In this document: positions 13,301 to 22,300 of the stretch, piece after piece
Layout: each line of letters begins with the position of its first letter
How positions within the stretch are numbered: position 1 is the first letter of the stretch
Assembly (NCBI RefSeq): GCF_032854445.1
Contig: NC_088295.1
Location: 60,305,249-60,369,248, forward strand
DNA: 64,000 nt
Reading direction: 5' to 3'
DNA from: Liolophura sinensis
Lineage: Eukaryota > Mollusca > Polyplacophora > Chitonida > Chitonidae
The notes under the pieces: model-generated
Told to the model about the DNA's origin: nothing
The model's database searches: none
The model's input: only the letters and a program-made list of their open reading frames with translations
Position numbers and translations under genes: made by a program

Positions 13301-16300
13301 CATTATGGTGGGTGGAAACCGGGCAAAGCCCGGGGAAAACCCACGACCATCCGCAGGTTGCTGGCAGACCTTCCCAGGTTCGGCGGGAGAGGAAACTAGC
13401 ATGAGCTGGACTTGAACTCACAGCAACCGCAACTGTGAGAGCCTCCTGGGTTATTACGCTGCGCTAGCGCGCTAACTAACTGAGCCACAGAGGCCTCCAG
13501 TATTTGATGGGAAACAGTAGCACAAAGAACAATAGTGTCTAAAAGGAAATAACAGTGGATAGAAGAAATTGGCTGTGTTTGAAAATACTCATGTGTGAGT
13601 GAAACAATTCAGTAGCACTTGGAAGGAAAGGTAGAGAGAGAAAGCAGTAGTGTTTTAAGGAAACTAGAACCGCCTGCCGTTCCACGGCGTAAAATCACTG
13701 AAATTTTTGCTAATATTTCAGGTTAAAAATTATAATTCGATGAAAGCGGATGTTGCAGCCTTGGCGATGCAGTCTTCTACCAGGAAGATATGGATTAGTC
13801 ACAGTTGTAACTACGCCATTTATAACAGCATTGATCGGGTAAGTTCATTGGCTCTATAACCCCTTATGATAGTTTTATTTATTTGTTTATTTCATTGGTG
13901 GTTTACGCCGTTTTCAATAATATTTTGCTTATACGAGGCCGGCCGAAATTACCGTGAAAGGAAACCGGACAGAGGCCGGGGGAAACTGAAGACCATCTGC
14001 AGGTTGATACCAGACCTTCCTAGGAGACGTACCAGAGAGGAAGTCAGCACAAGCTTTATGATACAAGTACTCACCACTTGTTCATTCCATTATTTTAGGT
14101 GACGCTCATTGGTTATTGACGCAATCAAGGGCTCTCTGGAACAGTCCAAAAACCCGCTTTTGGTTATGGAATTAAACCCACAAATTAAAGGACAAAACCA
14201 ACGGCTTTTGACTGGATTTTAGTTCTTTCTAGACATAGCCCTGTACTGTCGTCAGACAGTATATGCTGGTATTAGTATCATGTTGTTCTTGTTCTGTCCA
14301 CATGCACCCACATGCGTCACTTCCGTTTTAGAGATTGGTTAACAAATCGCTTGTGTTAAAACTGGTTCAACAGGGCGCAGGTCTTAAAATGTTTATGAAA
14401 TCCAGTCAAAATTGGTTGGCTTCGTCCAGGGTCATTGACAGTTGGACCCGCTTGTTCGAAGCACGAAGCAAATAGTTTCTATTGTGGTAATCTGCAATGT
14501 AGACATCTTGCTGTCAATACAGCGAGGTGCACGTACCGTTACGGCTGACCCTGTAACTCGTTCAAGTGCGTTACCTCCCCTGTTCAGCCTAAATGTCAAG
14601 CATCTGGACTACGAGGTCCCAGTAACAAGAAGCTATCGAAGACATAAATCAGACGATGTCTTCACTTCAAGTCAGAACCGCACGCCCTCACAGAAATGTT
14701 AGACGACTATCGCATTACACTATAACATAGTTGTCTGAAGAAAGTTTCACAAAAGTTATTTAGAGTAGGGGCTGATCGTTTGTGAACACGAGAAGTTCTT
14801 AAAGGAAAGGGCCGTCATTAGTGCCTGTGGAACACGGCCAGACCGACTCAAAATCTGCATGATAGCTTTGGTTTATACTGTAAGTAGTTATTTGCGTTGT
14901 CATATTACTTTTGTCTCCCAGTATGTTTGTCTGCTAATGACTAGTTACAGTTTCCTCCCACCACAATGCTAACCGCCGTCGTATAAGTGAAATATTCTTG
15001 AGTATGGCGTAAAACACCAATCAGATAAATAAAAAAATATTGATCAGTTGCATGAAATATCATTTCATGACTATGTTATCCCAGCCATTGCCTGACACAA
15101 TGTCGCGTGGACAGCTTTTATGAGCACATGGTATATCCTATCATATTGCCTATTGGATGTTCTTTGTAAACTATATTGCCTTGAACCTGAAATTACTAGG
15201 ATAGGATAATATATGTCAAACAGAGTAGTCCATGGGCCAGACATTATATTGGTACCACCTGAGATGGCCAAACCTAATTAGTACTAACATGTTTATAGGG
15301 CCCTTAGAAGTAAAATAAGACATCATGGCCTTTCTGAAATGGTGGCTTTATCACGCATATTGATAAAGTATAAAATCACCTTATGACGTGTATAAAGCGT
15401 TGCGCAAATTACGGAGAGCAAGAGAAACGTCAGTATATCGTGAACTCTCAGTTAATAATGTAATGAGTCAATTTAAAAGATAATTCAGCTGTCCACATTT
15501 TGTCTATATTCCATGTACACTATTATCTGAATATTCAATTGACCTGTACATTTACATGTAAGATTTGCAAGGTATTCAGCTTAGTTGATAACAGTTAATC
15601 AACAGTTTACATGCCCAGGTGTGTAGATCTTTTCATTACATCATCATTACAGTGAGTTAAGGCCGATTAACTGAGGCAAGTAAACGTTAGTGTCATTTCC
15701 TTACCTGTGAGGAAATGACACTGAAAACTACAATGTCAGAGTAAACCTTTGATCAGATTCTTTGACCATCAGTCAAGAAAACTGGTAATTGAAAGTACCG
15801 CCAAACACTAAGATTAAGGACCAAATCATTCCGTAATACTCTTTGTAAAGTGTAAATGTCTACCTTGAAGTTAAAGACAAAAAAGAAACCAAGACAATAC
15901 ACACTATTATATTTTTCCAATTTTTACAACCTAGTAAATTGGGTTTAAACCACAGACCCCCACTGCGTGTCATTTTGAATTTACGAGTGATCTTTAAACT
16001 TGAAATCAACAGGTAAATGTTAACACAACCATGATAGAATGCTTTAAAATGTTACAATATATAAAATTTATGTCTTTTGTTGTTTTCTGACTGCAAAGAA
16101 AATTGCCGATGCAGCCCTTCTCATCCCTGTAGCTCGCCCCTTTCCCCAGCCAGACAGGGCTAAAATGTCATCTTTAATCAACAAATCTGCCATTATGTTT
16201 GAGAAGAATAGCTTAACTTAGTTAAGGAAGTGTTCCTAAAGGTAAACACTCTGTTCCTAAATTGATTTTGTGTTTCAAATAGCGCTGTTATTGTATGACT

Positions 16301-19300
16301 GTTTTGTATGGCAATATATAAGTTAGTACATTGCACAATAGGTACGTCCATTGAAGAGGGTATAACCCACACAAAGCTACCTATCTGCGAGGGCTATCAT
16401 ATCGAAACATAAACAAAAGATGTGAAATTTTGGGCCCTAGCCCATGGACTGCATAGGAATATGCTGGTTTTAGGTTTTTCTTCTTTGTCCTCTAATTGTC
16501 TCTGATTTCCTCTGATTGACCATTGAATTATTGATCTATATCACGGTTCTAATATGGAGCCTATCAAAATCAACCGTCTATGTATACAGGTTTTACCCTC
16601 AATCTGCTTTTCCGTTCAACAGACAAAAGCCTACCAGAAATCTTCACCTATTGCTCTTATGAAAGCAGTTAAGAATAGCGTTGAACGACAAGGCATGAAG
16701 AATTCGCACGTAAGTCAGCAATGCATTCTGGGGATTCTTTGACACACTAACTGATTGTCTGTTTTGAAAGTAAAGCAACTAACAATAAAAGCTTTACGTA
16801 TGTATGAAGCAAGCCAGTCGGTAAATATCTAATAACAGTTAGACACGTTTTCACATGGCTAAACTCGGAGGCTTAAGGACATCAACAGACCAAGGACTGT
16901 GTAGAAGACTTTTTTTTATATATCAGCCGCGATAGCAATACTTCGACATAAAACATTCAGCCGAAATTTCCAGAGGCCGTTAGTGCAGAATCCATACTTT
17001 CTAATGTCTTGCAACTGGTTAACATTTTTGCTAAAGGTGACACATAAATTATGGCGTTCAAATCTCATCGTGACGTATGCTAATTACATGAAATTTTCGA
17101 AAAGAATAAAACTATATAAATAATTGTATAATCATTTAAAATAAAGCAAACAGTTGCCAAGCTTGTCATATCCTTGTATGTTTTACCTGTCTGCATTCAC
17201 AGATCCGGGATGCCGTGGCCTTGATTTCGTTCATGCAGAGATTGGAAAAAGAGGTGAGAGAAACTAGAACAATTCCATTCTTTACATTCCAAAGAACATA
17301 AATTAGCCAAAAAATCATTTCCGGTAATAAATGTGACTTTTAAAGTGTTATCTGTCATGTTTTTGGGGTTTTACTTATAGACTGGAGAGGAAGAGGAATA
17401 TTTTTTTTAGCCCTGGACTAACCACTGGATATTTATTCGCATTAGCCACATGCTTAGTGATGTTCAGCCTTGACATCTATTTTGAGGGTTACCGCCCTTT
17501 GTTTGCGCGACAGCAAGTATACAGAGGTAACATTTCTATTTATGCATACATGCAATAATTTGGTTTATTTACATTTAGAAGTAAATTTAAAAATCATCAT
17601 TTCATAATAAAACATATAGTTGTAGGACTTCAACACATTGTTAGTCGGTTGTGGTAATCCGACCACGGAAACCGTAAGCAGCTCTACTTTTGTGAAATGG
17701 CTTAATCACCTTTTGCCCTGGCTTGCTTACATTTGTGGTCGAAATGAGCTTTAGCTGACTCAGCCGACTTTGCGACCTTAGGGGGATACGGAAGTCTTGC
17801 GAAAACGATCCGTGACCTATTTGAGTATCCAGGGTAATAGCTTTCTGGCGGAAGTCGATGACTAGGTTTTGTTACACTCTTCGTACAAAAGCTCTAACTG
17901 ATTAAAACAATATCTTAAAGGGGCTCATCCCCCATTAAAGGGACCATACATTTACAGAGACCGTACCAAAGAATGTGAGGAAAAAAATATCACAGATTGT
18001 GAGGGGAAAAATAATTGGGCGTTAATCAAATTAATTCTTTTTCATTTTGAATCTAAAACCCAAACTGTAACCTCTCAGAAAATACCTACCTCGCCAGTGT
18101 CCGATGTATTACAGCTTTCTATAAATCTCTAATTTAACCAGGACAAAAATGCTAATGTAAAAGTTGTCAAAAGTTTATAAAAATTTCTAACGTGGGCCGC
18201 TTTACGACTCTTAATTACATGGCGCACGTTGATGAGCTATGTGGTATATGGACTTATAAGCCACATATGCATGCATATTTCGGCTTCCTGGAACATAATA
18301 TACGCATTAGCTTGTCGGTGCCTATTTATGAGCTTTTTAGAATATGGTTTTTTATTTTATTTATTTGCTTGAAGGGTGTTTTGTGCCGTTTTTCACCTAT
18401 ATGTCTGTGAAAATATAATTTACAAAGTAAATTTCCTTCATCCAAAATACCTGGAACCGGACTGGAACCTGCGGTCCAATTTATCAAATGGTATAATCTT
18501 TTTGGGCAGCGAGTATTTGATATGTTAGCTTATGCGCAGCCCATGACGCACTTTGATATATATAATTACCAAATACTTACCAGTAACCAGTAAATATCTA
18601 TTTATTTATTTATTTGATTGGTGTTTTACGCCGTACTCAAGAATATTTCACTTATACGACGGCGGCCAACATTATAGTGGGTGGAAACCGGGTAGAGGCC
18701 GGGGGAAACCCACGACCATCCGCAGGCAGACCTTCCCACATACGGCCGGAGAGGAAGCCAGCATGAGCTGGACTTGAACTCACAGCGACCGCATTGGTTA
18801 GAGACTCCTGGGTCATTACGCTGCGCTAGCGCGCTAACGAACTGAGCCACGGAGGCCCCGCAAAATATCTAAACAACATGCTGTCATCATGGACGCTGTA
18901 CCAAATAAATACCCACCTTCTGAATTATGCCTCATCTTTGAAGCAGAGATGCACAAAGGTGGAATCAATCATAAAGTAGCGTATTATACTGAAGCAGGCG
19001 TAACATTTGCAAAAAACGTTTACAATCGTTTTAATCAGCATAAACTTCACTTTATTTTGTGTGTTTTTGTTTCATTTTTTTGAAACCAGGTTAAAGAGGG
19101 TAAACCGTGGACTGAAGTATCTGCCGCTATGGAGTTGAAGAAGTACAGAGAGTAAGTATTATTTGAAATATTCTGTTTTTTTTTGTTACAATGGAACACA
19201 TGGTTTTACCTCATACATGTCGATTATTGCTCTACATCAAAGAATGCAACAAATCAACTCCACTCGAACAAATGTAACGAATTACTGTTCTTTTTTTAAA

Positions 19301-22300
19301 ATGAAACATCACCAAAACGTAAAATTACTTGCTCTTTTCGATTTACATGACGAAGACACTATTTACGGCTTTCTATAAATCTCAAATTTAACCAGGACAA
19401 GAATAGCTTTGAAATAGGAAACCTTTAACGCCTCAAACATTCATTCCTGCCTTTATGATGACGTTTTGTGCGCCAACTGGTGACGTAGCACTCATGTTAT
19501 CCCAGAAAACAATGCTCAATCCAGCTTGGACCCGAGTCGCCAATGCTGCTGTTGTTGATTGAAAGACCATCTTTTGAATAACATAGCCTTGTAAAGGGCT
19601 TAACAACAGGCTTGTCTAGATTAAATCAACTTTCTTTAAAAAAAAAAGACACAAAAAACAAAAGCATGTTACATAAAAAATCGAATGTTCAAAGTGTTGT
19701 TTTATTCAGGAAGCAGGATTACATGAAGGGCCTGAGCTTCCCCAGTATATCTGGGTTTGGGTCTAACGGAGCCATCATCCATTACAAGCCCAGTAACGTC
19801 ACCGATCGAACAATTACTACAGAGGGCATGTACTTGTTGGACTCTGGTGGACAGTATTTGTAAGTACAAAGTTATCTCCCTTCTTTTAGTGATGCCCATT
19901 GAGTTCAATTTTCTTCGTTCTTGTTATACTGATGATGCTGTCTATCAAAAGTTCAAGTGAGCCAGCAGAAAACAAATAAGATTGCTTTGGGATTATTGTC
20001 ATCTATTGATATATGCAATAATGAAATGAATCACTGTAAATACTCTCTTGTTCGGTTTATTTTTCTTTAACGGAAGCTGTGTGGGTTCAAAAGATGAGAA
20101 TGTTAACTGTTCATATATATATGGCCAGGAAATTTCCTTCCATTATTGTTGTGGCGTTTCTTGTCTGTTTTTGTTTTGCATTTAGGGATGGAACTACAGA
20201 TGTCACTCGTACCTTTCATTTTGGAACTCCTACTGATTTTGAAAAGGTAACATCGTTTAAATAAGCATTACAACAAATGAAAAGTAATAGATGAAGAAAA
20301 AAATGTATTGTTAACGCCATCTGTCATCTCAAGAATACAATATTTGTGTTCATAACCTTTTTTCAATATAAAAAAGGCAAACGGTAAATAATTGTAGTTA
20401 TATTCTGAATTCATTACCAACTTTAGTCCAATGTATAGATCCATTGAAATAACATTTAAAAACATTTGATCAATTATTAAAAAAAATCGGCCATAAATGT
20501 ATTAAATGTTTGAATCATGTTGTAAATACTTTTATATGTTTCATAGGAGGCCTACACCCTGGTTCTAATGGGCGCAATAGACTTGGCTTTGTTGAAATGG
20601 CCAGCCGGGTTATACGGTAAGATACTCGAGAATGCCTTTAAGCAACGAGCAAATAAATAAATATGTGATAAGAGTGGAAGTCTTTATAACTGCATACAGT
20701 TCTGGTTCGATTGTGTCAGGGCTTATGTCAGGCAGTTTGCCAGGGGCGTGTATGTCGGCCAGTATGTTAGGCATGTCAAACAGTTCGACCTGGACCATCT
20801 TATGCTGGCTTCCTCTCCGGCCGTACGTGGGAAGGTCTGGCAGCAACCTGCGGATGGTCGTGGGTTTCCCCCGGGCTCTGCCCGGTTTCCACCCACCATA
20901 ATGCTGGCCGCCGTCGTATGAGTGAAATACTCTTGGGTACGACGTCAAACACCAATCAAAAAAAAAAAAAAAACCGGTTCGACCTGGACATATGTGATAG
21001 GCGAATTTATAAAGACTTAGTCTGGCTAAATTAAACCGAGTGCATGTATACAAGTCTGAGCGCATTTTGTGTTACAGATTTAGAACCTAAAAACAAAATT
21101 GAATATATATATATATATTCTATGAGAGGTACATATAATGTGAAAAGATGCAGTAAGCCATGCTGATAGTAAAGCATTCAGTAGTTTTGAGAGTGTAACC
21201 TTAAATGCATTGGATGTAGCAGTGGAACATACTACTTACTACTAAGTTCGCATGTGGGAAGGCCTTGCAGCAACCTGCGGATGGTCGTTGGCTTCCTCCG
21301 GGCTCTGCTCGGCATTCTCCCATCATAATGCTGGCCGCCGTCGTTTAAGTGAAATATTTTTGAGTACGGCGTGAAACAACAATCAAACAAATAATGAAAT
21401 AAATATTACATAACTCATTGTATTCTGAATTTTCAAGGACACGTGGACAGAGAAGTACATTTTAAAATTCTTGAATAAAGGTTAAAGATATTAACTATAA
21501 ACCATGCAATGGATCGAAAAGTTTCAGAATGAATATGTAAGAAAACTGTTTGGTTATGAGGATATAAGTTGCGTTATGAATATCATAGTTTTGGCACCAA
21601 CCTTAACTTGTATTTATATTCATGTATCTAAACCAGTACTAATATTTTAATGTGTTATGAATAATATTAGGTGTGCTGTGTTGATCAAGCACTAATACGG
21701 GCCCAGTGTTGATAAGTGTTTGTATTTCAATATCGAAATAAGTACGAGTATTAGACGTGTTATGTTGATCAGGCACTCATCTGACCCCAATTTTTGTGCT
21801 TGTTCAGGTTACTATACCACGAGGAGTATAGACACACGATGTGTTACATGAATCAACCCGAACTCATCTGTCTCCAGGCTTGATACTGTTACATTTCCTA
21901 ATGTTTATGTCAGTGACTGCTCTGTTCCAGGTCGTGATCTCGATGCGGTGACCCGGGCCCCTCTCTGGAAGGCAGGACTAATATACAACCACGGGACGGG
22001 ACACGGCATTGGCGCGTATCTCAGCGTCCACGAAGGTAAGAAAGTGGATACAGGTCATGTAATGCGAAATCCCGCTTCTCAACCTGAGGTCTGCCAGCAG
22101 TGGTTGTGGTTTCCCCCAGAGGTCAGCCCGGTTTCCAACCACCACAACCGCCTTTGCATGTGTGAAATAGTTTCGCCTTACATCACTTTAAGACGAAAGA
22201 AGGAAGTCGATAATGAGTAATAATTTCCAGCCTTCCTTGATGTTGTTGTGAAGCTACATCATTGTAACAATCGTTAAGCCGCCGGATAGAGCGCATGCAT

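Noticed and set aside
14442-14702. + strand 86-codon frame in the aminopeptidase intron between exons 10 and 11
   Set aside because: Exons 10 and 11 already join in phase and match the family without a gap.
20610-21065. - strand 151-codon frame
   Set aside because: It crosses a 5'-truncated SINE and an aminopeptidase exon antisense; the peptide is SINE consensus read backwards.
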